This document shows positions 8,345 through 17,138 of a stretch of 64,000 nucleotides of DNA, piece after piece. Under the pieces are notes generated by a model. It was given only the letters and a program-made list of their open reading frames with translations, ran no database searches and was not told the origin of the DNA. The DNA comes from Lachnospiraceae bacterium. GTDB taxonomy: Bacteria > Bacillota > Clostridia > Lachnospirales > Lachnospiraceae. The stretch's first letter is position 1. Each line of letters starts with the position of its first letter. Where the stretch lies: contig JAFQZU010000018.1 in assembly GCA_017405805.1 (NCBI GenBank), positions 1 to 64,000 of the forward strand, written 5' to 3'. A program made the position numbers and the translations under genes.

Positions 8345-9838
8345 ATGGAATACATACTGGAAATGAAGGATATCAGCAAGACCTTTCCCGGGGTCAGGGC
8401 GCTCGATCACGTACAGCTCCAGGTCAGGCCCGGAGAAGTACATGCGCTGATGGGGGAAAACGGCGCCGGAAAGTCTACGCTGATGAAGATCCTCATGGGA
8501 ATCTACACGAAAGATCAGGGAGGAGAGATCCTCTTTAACGGAGAGCCTTACAATGTCTCCAATCCCAAGGAGGCGATGGACAAGGGCGTTGCCATGATCC
8601 ATCAGGAGCTCAATCCCATCCTGGACATGACGGTGTATGAGAATATTTTTGTCGGGCGCGAGCTGAAAAAGAACGGGCTCGTCGACAAATACGCGGAGAT
8701 CGAAGAGGCGAAGAGGCTGATCGCGGAGTGCGGCCTGCACGTCGGTCCCACGGAACTTCTGCGCAACCTGACCGTAGCCCAGTGCCAGCTGATCGAGATC
8801 ATCAAGGCAATCTCGGTCAACGCAAAGGTCATCATCATGGACGAGCCCACGGCGGCGATCACGGACCGCGAAGTCGAACTGCTCTTCGGCCATATCCGCC
8901 GACTGAAGGAAAAGGGCGTGGCGATCATCTATATCTCGCACCGTATGGACGAGATCTTCACCATCTGCGACCGGATCAGCGTTTACCGCGACGGAACCTA
9001 CATCGGATCCGGGGATGCGAAGGACATGACCGAATCCCAGCTGATCAAGATGATGGTCGGACGCGAGATCACGGATGTCTTCCCGAAGGCGGAAGCGGAG
9101 ATCGGAGACGTCGTTTTTGAGGCGAAAAACATCGTGCGCGCCGACGGAAAGGTAAAAGACGTCAGCATCTGCGTGAGAAAAGGCGAGATCCTCGGCATTG
9201 GCGGCCTGGTCGGAGCCGGCCGGAGCGAACTTGTGGAAGGAATCTTCGGCATGCATAAGCTCTCCTCGGGAGAGATCGTCGTAAAGGGAAAGAAAGTCAT
9301 CGTGCATTCGCCCGCCGACATCATCAAAAAGGGCGTCGCACTGGTCACCGAGGACAGAAAGGTCACTGGTCTGAACCTTCGCGGGACAGTCAACGACAAT
9401 ATCGCCATGGTGGCGATCGGAAAACTCCTCGAACACGGTCTTTACAGCAAAAAGCTGGCGAGAAAGGCCTCGGACGAATATATTAAGAAGCTCAAGATCA
9501 AGACGCCCAGCGGGGACGAGATCGCCGGCAATCTTTCCGGCGGCAATCAGCAGAAGATCGTCATCGGGAAATGGCTTCTGAACGATCCGGACGTGATCAT
9601 TCTGGACGAGCCCACCCGCGGTATCGACGTAGGCGCAAAAAGAGACATCTACCTGCTGATCGGCCAGCTGGTGCAGCAGGGCAAGGCGGTCATCATGATC
9701 TCCTCGGAGATCCCGGAGCTGATGGGCGTCTGCGACCGGATCGCGGTCATGTCCGAGGGAAGGCTTTCGGGTGAGCTGACCCGCGGAGATTTCTCTCAGG
9801 AGAAAATCATGACGCTGGCGTCCGCCATTGAAGTGTAA
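8345..9838 (+). CDS. Sugar ABC transporter ATPase, MglA/RbsA type
   Basis: This is a full-length double ATPase of 497 residues. The first half has the Walker A GENGAGKST (about residue 39), Walker B VIIMDEPTAAI and ISHRMDEIF. The second half has the typical weaker P-loop GLVGAGRSE, then LSGGNQQKIVIGKW, VIILDEPTRGIDVGAKRD and MISSEIPEL. It powers uptake of a pentose, hexose or similar sugar through the permease encoded next. The start at 8345 was preferred over 8303 because the MEYILEM start matches the family. It is the intact counterpart of the decayed ATPase-like protein at 14491-15930. Confidence 0.95.
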   Translation: MEYILEMKDISKTFPGVRALDHVQLQVRPGEVHALMGENGAGKSTLMKILMGIYTKDQGGEILFNGEPYNVSNPKEAMDKGVAMIHQELNPILDMTVYENIFVGRELKKNGLVDKYAEIEEAKRLIAECGLHVGPTELLRNLTVAQCQLIEIIKAISVNAKVIIMDEPTAAITDREVELLFGHIRRLKEKGVAIIYISHRMDEIFTICDRISVYRDGTYIGSGDAKDMTESQLIKMMVGREITDVFPKAEAEIGDVVFEAKNIVRADGKVKDVSICVRKGEILGIGGLVGAGRSELVEGIFGMHKLSSGEIVVKGKKVIVHSPADIIKKGVALVTEDRKVTGLNLRGTVNDNIAMVAIGKLLEHGLYSKKLARKASDEYIKKLKIKTPSGDEIAGNLSGGNQQKIVIGKWLLNDPDVIILDEPTRGIDVGAKRDIYLLIGQLVQQGKAVIMISSEIPELMGVCDRIAVMSEGRLSGELTRGDFSQEKIMTLASAIEV

Positions 9839-9876
9839 ATCTGTACGGGGAAGATGTGAGCATTGAGGAGGAAGAG

Positions 9877-10824
9877 ATGAAACAGAACAAAAGCGTGAAG
9901 GCGCTGGTCAGCGAATACTTTATTTTTGTGATCTTTATCGTACTTGTGATCGGGCTGACGATCTTAAAGCCCAGTTTTATCACACCGGGGAACCTCGTGA
10001 ACATCCTGAAGCAGGCGTCTATCAACGGCATTCTTGCTTTCGGTATGATGTTCGTCATCATTTCGGGCGGATTTGATATGTCCGTCGGCTCCACGGTCGC
10101 TTTTTCCGGAATCCTGGCAGCCCTTCTGGGCCGCGGCGATAATCCGCTGATCTTTGCGCTGATCGTCGCCATGCTGGCCGGTCTTGCGGTCGGCATCGTC
10201 AACGGCGTAGGCGTCGCCGTCGGCGACCTGCCGCCTTTTATCATGACACTGGGCACCATGACGGCTGTGCGCGGCCTTGCCCTTTTAGTATCCAACGGCA
10301 AGCCCGTCATCGGCATGAGCGAGCAGTATAAAGCGATCGCCGCGGGGTCATTTCTGGGCATCCCCATGCTGGCCATCTTCCTTTTGATCATCATTGTCGT
10401 CTGCTCATTTGTACTCGCCAAAACAGTCTACGGCCGCAGGGTCTACGCCTGCGGCGGCAACCTGCAGGCAGCGAGGGTTGCGGGCATCAACACTACACTG
10501 ATCCGCATCTCCACTTTTGCGATCGCCGGCTTTCTGGCAGGCCTGAGCGGGTTCCTGATGACCTCCCGCGTCACCATCGGACAGCCCACGGCGGCAGAGA
10601 GCTATGAGATGGACGCCATCACCGCATGCGTCGTGGGCGGCGTTTCCATGACCGGCGGCGTCGGCAAGCCCTGGGGCGTTGTAGTCGGTACGCTCCTCAT
10701 TACGGTCATTGCGAACGGTCTGGATATCTTGGGCGTGTCCTCTCATTGGCAGAAGATCGTCAAAGGTCTGATCATCGTCATTGCGGTCCTGATCGACGTC
10801 AAGGGCAAGAGCAAAAAGGACTGA
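9877..10824 (+). CDS. Sugar ABC transporter permease, MglC/RbsC type
   Basis: The protein is almost entirely hydrophobic with eight to ten membrane segments and carries the family motifs FDMSVGSTVAFSG and PWGVVVGTLLITVIANGLDILGVSS. It forms the channel of the importer with the ATPase upstream and the binding protein downstream. The ATG at 9877 has GAGGAGGAAG at good spacing; an in-frame GTG at 9856 would add seven acidic residues and overlap that site. The gap to the ATPase gene is 38 bp. Confidence 0.93.
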   Translation: MKQNKSVKALVSEYFIFVIFIVLVIGLTILKPSFITPGNLVNILKQASINGILAFGMMFVIISGGFDMSVGSTVAFSGILAALLGRGDNPLIFALIVAMLAGLAVGIVNGVGVAVGDLPPFIMTLGTMTAVRGLALLVSNGKPVIGMSEQYKAIAAGSFLGIPMLAIFLLIIIVVCSFVLAKTVYGRRVYACGGNLQAARVAGINTTLIRISTFAIAGFLAGLSGFLMTSRVTIGQPTAAESYEMDAITACVVGGVSMTGGVGKPWGVVVGTLLITVIANGLDILGVSSHWQKIVKGLIIVIAVLIDVKGKSKKD

Positions 10825-10894
10825 TCCTTTTCGGGATCATTTTGGAAACGGTACCTGTAATATTTTTAAATATATGGCAAGGAGGAAAAGGTAT

Positions 10895-11911
10895 ATGAAA
10901 AAGAAAATGTTGGCAATCCTGATGACAGGAGTGCTGGCGGCAGCAGTCCTGACCGGCTGCGGCGGCAGCTCTTCCGCAAGCTCCACGGATTCTTCCGACA
11001 GCGCCGCAGAGGCGACGGAGGAGACCGCTGAGGAGACCGCAGACACAGCGGCAGAGCCGGCTGGCGGCACCTACAAGATCGCTCTGATCCAGCAGCATCA
11101 GACCAACGCGTTCCAGATCGGCGTCTCCGAGGCAGCACAGGCAAAGGCTGACGAGCTGGGCGTTGAGCTCACCATTCTCAGTGCGGACCAGGATGCAGCC
11201 AAGCAGATCAGCCAGATCGAGCAATGCGTGTCCGAGGGCTATCAGGCAATCCTGTTTGAGCCCGTGGATCCCGACGGACTTGGCGACGCCGCACAGGCGG
11301 CAGCGGACAAGGGCGTGATCGTGATCAACGTGATCTCCCCCTGCACAGACTGGGAGAACCACGGCATTTCCGCTCTTTCCTGCGGTGACAACGTAACCGC
11401 CGGCGAGACCGAGATGCAGCACGTCGCTGACCTTCTGGGCGGCAAGGGCAACATCGCTATCCTGACGGGCCCCTCCGGTGACGCAGGCGGTCTGCAGAGA
11501 CTGGAAGGCTACGAGAACATCCTCAAGAACTATCCCGACATGGTCCAGGTCGTGGAGCCCGCTGACTGCCAGTGGGATACCGCTACTGCACAGGGCACGG
11601 TCGAGAGCTGGCTCTCCGCTTACGATCTTGACGCGATCGTCTGCGAGAACGACGGCATGGCAGTCGGCGCAGGCAATGCAGCAGGCGCTAACAGCGGCAT
11701 CGTGATCACCGGCGTTGACGGCACGCCCGACGGCTTCGAAGCGATCGTCGACGGCAGAATCACCGGCACAGTTTCCCAGGACGGCGGCGCTATGGCAGCA
11801 AACGGCATCGAGGCCGCTGTGAAGCTGATCAACGGCGAGCAGCTTGAGAACAACACCATCATCACGACCAATATCTGGATCGACGCCAACAACGTTGCTG
11901 ATTATCAGTAA
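10895..11911 (+). CDS. Sugar-binding lipoprotein of the ABC transporter
   Basis: A lipoprotein signal ends in LTGC with the lipidated Cys at residue 22. An Ala/Thr/Glu-rich spacer follows, and then a Peripla_BP_4 sugar-binding domain from about residue 55 (TYKIALIQQHQTNAFQIGV, ILFEPVDPDGL, AILTGPSGDAGG, VICENDGMAVGAG). It captures the substrate outside the cell and delivers it to the permease. AAGGAGG lies upstream of the chosen ATG. Codon choice is strongly C-ending compared with neighbours, as in a highly expressed gene. The specific sugar cannot be told from sequence alone. Confidence 0.94.
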   Translation: MKKKMLAILMTGVLAAAVLTGCGGSSSASSTDSSDSAAEATEETAEETADTAAEPAGGTYKIALIQQHQTNAFQIGVSEAAQAKADELGVELTILSADQDAAKQISQIEQCVSEGYQAILFEPVDPDGLGDAAQAAADKGVIVINVISPCTDWENHGISALSCGDNVTAGETEMQHVADLLGGKGNIAILTGPSGDAGGLQRLEGYENILKNYPDMVQVVEPADCQWDTATAQGTVESWLSAYDLDAIVCENDGMAVGAGNAAGANSGIVITGVDGTPDGFEAIVDGRITGTVSQDGGAMAANGIEAAVKLINGEQLENNTIITTNIWIDANNVADYQ

Positions 11912-11986
11912 TCTGTGCAGATATAGTCGGCGATCCGTGACGATGACAAAATATGCCCCCGGGGTGTATAATTGCTAAGTCGCATG

Positions 11987-12022
11987 GAGGGGCTGTCGCA
12001 GCGATGCGGCGGCCCCTCTTTT
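11987..12022 (+). terminator. Terminator between transporter and two-component genes
   Basis: GAGGGGC (11987-11993) pairs with GCCCCTC (12012-12018), followed by TTTT. The U tract is short and it lies only 33 bp ahead of the response regulator gene, so it may give partial termination, lowering expression of the sensing genes relative to the transporter. Confidence 0.65.
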
Positions 12023-12054
12023 AGAGGTTCCGGAAGAGGACCCGGAGGGAGAGT

Positions 12055-13638
12055 ATGCTGAGAGCCGTTCTGGCAGATGACGAGACAAAAGTCATTTATT
12101 TGCTTGAAAAACTGATCGACTGGGAAAAGATGGGCTTTGAGATCACCGGCGTGGCGAGCGACGGACTGCAGGCGCTGCAGCTGGTGGAGGAGACACAGCC
12201 CCACCTTCTTGTGACGGACATCCGGATGCCGGGGTGCAGCGGTCTGGAGCTGGTAAAGCGGGCAAAGGCGCTGCAGCCGGGTCTTCACTGCATCATCATC
12301 AGCGGCTACCGGGAATTTGAGTACGCCCAGAGCGCCATCAAATACGGCGTGGAGGACTATCTGTTAAAACCGCTCAAAAAGGATGAACTGACCGCGATCC
12401 TGATGCGTCTGCGGGACAAACTCGGGGAGGAGGAGCGGATCGAGTACCGCCAGGAAAAGGACAGGGTGAAGCGCCAGGAGCTTCTGATCGAGGCACTCTA
12501 TAAAAGCGCGGGGCAAAAGATCCCCTTTGCGGGGCGGGAGCAGGTCAACGAGGAGTACGGGTTTCATTATAGCGAAGGAATCTGCTGCGCCGCGATCGTG
12601 AGACCGGATGTATCCGAGGCGGACAGACACCGGGAAGCTTACCGGATCCTTCTGCAGCACGCGCTGGACATCGTGCGCAGGGAACTTCGAAACATAGGCA
12701 GCGAAGCGGCTGTTTCTGTCCTCAGGGAGGGAATCGCCGCCGTCATCGGCGTGAATTCCTACGATCCCGTGGAGATGCGGCAGTGCTTTACCAAGATCCG
12801 GAAGGAGATCGAAAAACAGCGGGATCTGTTCTGGGATATCCGCGTCTTTGTGTCCGTGGGCAGCAGGGGGGAATCCATGCAGATGCTCTCCCGTTCGCTC
12901 TCGGAGGCGCTGTGGCTCAGTGCCGACCGGATCTGTTCGGATGCCGCGGTGCGCGACGCTGAGACGGAGACGATCCCCCTGGAGAACCACTATCAGATGG
13001 ATGTGGCGATGCGAAAGCGCTTCAGGGATGCGGCGGAGCTCCTGGACGAGGCGCAGTTCCGCCGCGTGCTCAAGGAGAGCGGCGAGGAACTTCGGGGAAG
13101 GGGCGGCCTCCACGGCATGATGGTCCGCGAGTGGTTCTACGAAGTGGTCCGCGCCTGTATATACGGCATGGAGCAGAGCGGCACCGTGGAATCTTCCTGC
13201 GAGGCGGAGCTGATGGACAGCTTCTGGTACTGCAGGAGTCTGGACGAGATCTATGCACTTTTGGAGCGGAAGATCCTCGAAAAACTGACCCATATGCGGG
13301 AGGAGCGGTCCCTGCAGGAGAACCGGCCCATTGCACAGGCGAAAGAGTACATTCTCGCCCACTACAGTGAGGCCCTGCGCCTCGAGGATGTCAGCGCGGC
13401 CGCAGGCTTCAATGCCACCTACTTCTCCACCTTCTTCAAAAAAGAGACAGGCCTCAGCTTTACCGACTATCTGGGGCAGGTGCGGATCACAAAGGCCAAG
13501 GAACTCCTTTTGCGCGACGAGTTTTCGGTGATGGATGTCTGCGAGGCGGTCGGCTACAAGGACCTCAAGTATTTTTCGCGGCTCTTTAAAAAAGTGACCG
13601 GCATCAGTCCCTCGGACTACAGAAAGCTCTACCGCTAA
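12055..13638 (+). CDS. Response regulator with AraC-type DNA-binding domain
   Basis: The N-terminal receiver domain has the acidic pair D8-D9, the phosphoacceptor D55 in VTDIRMPG and K105-type lysine in LLKPLK. A long central region (about 130-400) of the kind found in YesN-type regulators follows, then two AraC HTH motifs at about 425-525 (LRLEDVSAAAGFNATYFS and MDVCEAVGYKDLKYFSRLF). It is the output of the kinase encoded 13 bp downstream. Its likely target is the transporter operon just upstream. AGGGAGAG precedes the ATG. Confidence 0.93.
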   Translation: MLRAVLADDETKVIYLLEKLIDWEKMGFEITGVASDGLQALQLVEETQPHLLVTDIRMPGCSGLELVKRAKALQPGLHCIIISGYREFEYAQSAIKYGVEDYLLKPLKKDELTAILMRLRDKLGEEERIEYRQEKDRVKRQELLIEALYKSAGQKIPFAGREQVNEEYGFHYSEGICCAAIVRPDVSEADRHREAYRILLQHALDIVRRELRNIGSEAAVSVLREGIAAVIGVNSYDPVEMRQCFTKIRKEIEKQRDLFWDIRVFVSVGSRGESMQMLSRSLSEALWLSADRICSDAAVRDAETETIPLENHYQMDVAMRKRFRDAAELLDEAQFRRVLKESGEELRGRGGLHGMMVREWFYEVVRACIYGMEQSGTVESSCEAELMDSFWYCRSLDEIYALLERKILEKLTHMREERSLQENRPIAQAKEYILAHYSEALRLEDVSAAAGFNATYFSTFFKKETGLSFTDYLGQVRITKAKELLLRDEFSVMDVCEAVGYKDLKYFSRLFKKVTGISPSDYRKLYR

Positions 13639-13651
13639 AGGAGGAAGTTCC

Positions 13652-14479
13652 ATGTGGCTGCGCACCCTGTTCAGACTCCGGCGGGCGCTCGGGCGCTACA
13701 GCACGGAGAGAGATATCAGAAGAATACTGAACGACGACTGGTCGGATGATCCGCTTCTGGAGAATTTTTTCGCCGACCTGCGGAGGCGGCTCTACGGAGA
13801 GGAGCAGCAGCGGCTGCAGCAGAAGCAGGCGGAGTATATGGCGCTGCAGAATCAGATCAATCCGCACTTTCTCTACAACAGTCTGGAGGCCATCCGGGCG
13901 GACGCGCTCATGGCGGACTGCGAGGAGATCGCAGAGACGACGGAGGCCCTGGGAACCTTCTTTCGCTACACGATCTCCAACCTGCAGCAGTATGTCACCT
14001 TCTCGGATGAGCTGGATAATGTAGAGAACTATTTTACCGTGCAGAAATCCCGCTTCGGCGACAAAATATCCATGGAAGTCGAGATGGAGAACGAGGCGCT
14101 TCTGGAAGCCCGCATGCCCAAGCTCATCCTGCAGCCGCTGGTGGAAAACGCCATCGTGCACGGGCTGGAGGGAAAGATCGGGGGCGGCACCGTGCGGATC
14201 GTGATCGAAAACAGCGACCGTACGCTTTTCCTCCGGGTACGCGACGACGGTATGGGGATCCCCGAGGAGGAGGTCGAGAGGCTGAACCGGCGGTTTTCCA
14301 TGGAGGATCCGGGACCCGCCGATTCCGGGGGAAGACGGGGCGGGATCGCCCTGGTCAACGTCAACAGCCGGATCCGCCTGATGTTCGGCGAGGATTACGG
14401 TCTCAAGATCTACAGCATGCCGGGGATAGGAACGGAGTGCTGTCTGACCCTGCCGCTTTTGTATGAAATGCCTGCCTGA
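13652..14479 (+). CDS. Sensor-less LytS/YesM-type histidine kinase
   Basis: Only the catalytic half of a YesM-type kinase is present in 275 residues. The phosphoacceptor box LQNQINPHFLYNSL has His72, the N box is LILQPLVENAIVHG and the G boxes are DDGMGIP and GGIALVNVNSR. Family members usually have about 300 more N-terminal residues with two membrane helices, an extracellular domain and HAMP. Here residues 1-50 are basic and soluble with no membrane segment. The start has AAAGGAGG, and the upstream gene ends 13 bp before it, so there is no room for a missing sensor. The input must come from a partner, and the next gene is the obvious candidate. Confidence 0.92.
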   Translation: MWLRTLFRLRRALGRYSTERDIRRILNDDWSDDPLLENFFADLRRRLYGEEQQRLQQKQAEYMALQNQINPHFLYNSLEAIRADALMADCEEIAETTEALGTFFRYTISNLQQYVTFSDELDNVENYFTVQKSRFGDKISMEVEMENEALLEARMPKLILQPLVENAIVHGLEGKIGGGTVRIVIENSDRTLFLRVRDDGMGIPEEEVERLNRRFSMEDPGPADSGGRRGGIALVNVNSRIRLMFGEDYGLKIYSMPGIGTECCLTLPLLYEMPA

Positions 14480-14490
14480 GGAAGTGACGC

Positions 14491-15930
14491 ATGATCGAGG
14501 AACTGGTCCGGATCGAAAACGGAAGCTTTAAAAATGACGGGAGCTTTTATCTGTTCGATATGTCTGTTTCCCGCGGGGAGTGCGTCGGCGTATACACTAA
14601 CGACCACAGGACCTCCGGGACGGCGTATATGGGCATTTTTGGCGGCCAGACTGACCTGGTCGGCGGCAAGGCTTTCTGCTGCGGGGTCCGGAGCGGTTAC
14701 CCCGAGACGCGGCGGTGGATCCGCGCCAATACTATGATCATCGACCGGCGCCGCTTTGCCTCCCGGGAACTGACGGCCACGGATTATCTGCTCGCCATCG
14801 GCGCGGGGAGAGGCGCCCTGGACAAAAAAGACGACGTCCTGCTGTCGCGGGAAGCGCTGGACATGAAGGAAAAGATGGGCATCACCTTTCCCTGGAGCGC
14901 GCATCTGACCGCCCTTTCCATGCTGGATTACTACAGACTCGCAGCCTATAAGGCGTGGCTTCTGCAGTGCAGGATCATCGTGCTCGACCGGATCACGGAG
15001 ATCCTGCGCAGGCAGGATCTCCATGCCTTCATGGACTGCGTTCTTGTCCTGCAGGGGCAGGGCGCGGGCGTTTTTTTGCTGGATATGGATGAAAATTTCA
15101 TCTTCCGGTATGCGAACCGCATCGACGTACTGAAAAACCGACGCACCTGCTACCACCTGTATCCGGAGGAATACGGGGAACGTCTCTACGACATACTCGG
15201 GTGGGAGAAAAAAGACAGTTCCTGGGGAAGCGCCGCGGACAGCGGCGGGCAGCGGGAAGCCGGTGCCCCGAATGCGGTCCTTGTGCTGGAAAAGCTCCGT
15301 TTTGACGGACTCTCCCCGATGACCTTCTCGATCGGCAGCGGGGAGATCGGTTTTTTGCAGGACGAGAACTATCGCACGGCCTCCTGCATACGCAGCTGCG
15401 TCCTGGGAGACCTTGACTGGACCGAAGGGAGTCTCCAGCTCGATCAAAAAACGCTTACGCCCCGCGAGCTGCGGGCGGAGGTGGGGCACGGGGTCGCCGT
15501 GCAGATCGAGATGCCGGACCGGTCGGGCGGCGTTCTTTTTGACAATCTCACGGCGCTGGAGAATCTCAGCATCGTCCTCATTCCCAAGGCAGGAAAGCAT
15601 TTCGTGCACAAAAATCTCACGGAGAGCATCCTGGACCGCGCCGCGGAGTGGTTCGACAGGGACCGGCTCCTGTCGCCGATCCGCAAGTGGTCCCTGCCGG
15701 AAAGGCTTCAGCTGTCCTACCTGAAGTGGTATCTGCTCAATCCAAAGCTCCTGATCTGCCTCTTCCCTTTTTCCGGGCAGGAGTCCATCCATCACGAGAT
15801 GATCATCAATATGCTGGTGCGCTGCGCCCGGCGCGGGATGGCAGTGTGGATCATCTCCTCCGGTATCGACGAGATCTGCGAGAAGACGGCAAATGAAGAA
15901 TTCCTGAAGAGACTGCGCTACCTCGCCTGA
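14491..15930 (+). CDS. Degenerate MglA-like ABC protein (pseudo-ATPase)
   Basis: The 479 residues follow the two-half plan of MglA, but each nucleotide motif is lost. In half one the P-loop is replaced by GVYTNDHRTSGT, the signature region reads LTALSMLDYYRLAAYKAW, the Walker B region is RIIVLDRITEI with the catalytic Glu gone, and the H-loop is LLDMDENFI. In half two GSGEIGFLQDEN replaces the P-loop, LPERLQLSYLKWYLL replaces LSGGNQQK and LLICLFPFSGQE replaces LDEPTRG, while VWIISSGIDEI keeps the last strand. The reading frame is intact and it sits 11 bp after the sensor-less kinase, so it is under selection but unlikely to hydrolyse ATP. It may dock on the permease and report to the kinase; this is inference. 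Confidence 0.8.
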   Translation: MIEELVRIENGSFKNDGSFYLFDMSVSRGECVGVYTNDHRTSGTAYMGIFGGQTDLVGGKAFCCGVRSGYPETRRWIRANTMIIDRRRFASRELTATDYLLAIGAGRGALDKKDDVLLSREALDMKEKMGITFPWSAHLTALSMLDYYRLAAYKAWLLQCRIIVLDRITEILRRQDLHAFMDCVLVLQGQGAGVFLLDMDENFIFRYANRIDVLKNRRTCYHLYPEEYGERLYDILGWEKKDSSWGSAADSGGQREAGAPNAVLVLEKLRFDGLSPMTFSIGSGEIGFLQDENYRTASCIRSCVLGDLDWTEGSLQLDQKTLTPRELRAEVGHGVAVQIEMPDRSGGVLFDNLTALENLSIVLIPKAGKHFVHKNLTESILDRAAEWFDRDRLLSPIRKWSLPERLQLSYLKWYLLNPKLLICLFPFSGQESIHHEMIINMLVRCARRGMAVWIISSGIDEICEKTANEEFLKRLRYLA

Positions 15931-16069
15931 AAATCCGGCCGGAAGAACGCCGCGGATCCGTTTAGACAAAACGCGTTTCCTCTGTTAATATGGTTCTGGA
16001 GAGAAATCGTTTCGGATAATACCCGTAATATCCGTAATACCTGGCTTGGGATGTGGAGAGGAGAAAAAA

Positions 16070-16699
16070 ATGGATGCCAATATTACAAAGCGTTATGAAC
16101 TTCTTTCGAAGAAAGTGATCAAAGGACTTAAGTCCCGCAATATGGACGGTTATTATGCCGCGACCAAAGAGGAGGCCCTTAAGACGGCACTCTCCCTGAT
16201 CCCGGAGGGAAGCAGCGTCACGATGGGCGGCGCCATGAGCGCCCACGAGATCGGCCTGGTGGAGGCCCTCAAAAAGGGCAGCTACAATTTCATTGACCGC
16301 GACGCCATGGAAGACAAGCGGGCGGCGATGCTTGCGGCCTATGACGCGGACGTCTTCCTTTCAAGTGTCAACGCCATGACGGAGGACGGGATCCTGGTCA
16401 ACATCGACGGCAACGCGAACCGCGTCTCGGCCATCGCACAGGGACCGAAGAAGGTCATCTTCATCGTCGGCGTCAACAAGATCTGCGACGACGTGGACGG
16501 CGCCATGAAGCGCGCCAGAAATGTGGCGGCCCCGATCAACGCACAGCGTTTCGGGCTGGACACGCCCTGCTGCAAGACGGGCGCCTGCATGGACTGCAAG
16601 TCGCCGGATACCATCTGCTGCCAGTTCCTGATCACAAGATATTCCAAGCATCCGGGCCGGATCCATGTGATCCTGGTTAATGACAGCCTGGGATTTTGA
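16070..16699 (+). CDS. LUD-domain (LutC-like) protein
   Basis: The 209-residue product is one LUD domain (formerly DUF162), with SSVTMGGAMSAHEIGLVEAL, DVFLSSVNAMTEDGILVNIDG and KVIFIVGVNKI. The C-terminus is rich in cysteine (CCKTGACMDC and CC), which could bind a metal or Fe-S cluster. LutC partners in lactate oxidation, but single LUD proteins like this one are common in Clostridia and their role is unclear. GGAGAGGAG precedes the ATG. It is followed by a strong terminator. Confidence 0.88.
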   Translation: MDANITKRYELLSKKVIKGLKSRNMDGYYAATKEEALKTALSLIPEGSSVTMGGAMSAHEIGLVEALKKGSYNFIDRDAMEDKRAAMLAAYDADVFLSSVNAMTEDGILVNIDGNANRVSAIAQGPKKVIFIVGVNKICDDVDGAMKRARNVAAPINAQRFGLDTPCCKTGACMDCKSPDTICCQFLITRYSKHPGRIHVILVNDSLGF

Positions 16700-16723
16700 G
16701 CCTTTGGAAGTGGTTTTTGAGGG

Positions 16724-16758
16724 GCTGCCGCGCCGTGATTGGTGCGGCAGCTTTTTTT
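16724..16758 (+). terminator. Intrinsic terminator after LUD gene
   Basis: GCTGCCGC (16724-16731) pairs with GCGGCAGC (16744-16751), followed by TTTTTTT. Confidence 0.9.
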
Positions 16759-16775
16759 GGTTGGGGGGTCTGCTG

Positions 16776-16863
16776 GGGATGCAGGATTTGGTGGGTGTAG
16801 CTGAGGGGCGGGTTCTGCTAAGCTTGCAAGATTTGGTGACTGTAGCTGAGGACCTCTGCTAAA
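16776..16863. repeat. Imperfect tandem repeat in a gene-free stretch
   Basis: Two units of about 45 bp (16776-16822 and 16823-16863) share GCA-GATTTGGTG, TGTAGCTGAGG and TCTGCTAA. The following bases up to 17138 hold no gene I can support and are markedly richer in A+T than the surroundings. Confidence 0.6.
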
Positions 16864-17138
16864 TTTCAATTTTTATTAGCCTATTTTTCAGATAAGATCC
16901 AAAAACTACAGATATCATTTCTCTTTAAAACACTCATAGCAGTATCGTACTCTGCTAGCGCAGAAGATCTTTTCTTGTTTGGCAAATCATGCCCTGGTAA
17001 ACCTACTAATAGTTTTAGCATATTATGGATTCTTAGCAAATTAGAAGAGACTAACAACACTGCTAAGATTGAAATAATAAGCCTTGATAGCATCAGGAAC
17101 TGCTAAAAATGCGAAAAGCAGGCCCCAAAAAAATCATC

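Noticed and set aside
14410-15969. A 519-codon minus-strand frame opposite the pseudo-ATPase
   Set aside because: I compared both strands because the plus-strand protein is degenerate. The plus strand has a ribosome site, correct spacing to the kinase gene and recognisable MglA order; the minus frame has none of these.
16881-17093. A 70-codon minus-strand frame in the AT-rich stretch
   Set aside because: It has a hydrophobic start but no clear ribosome site or family resemblance, and AT-rich DNA with a lysine/leucine bias can yield this by chance.
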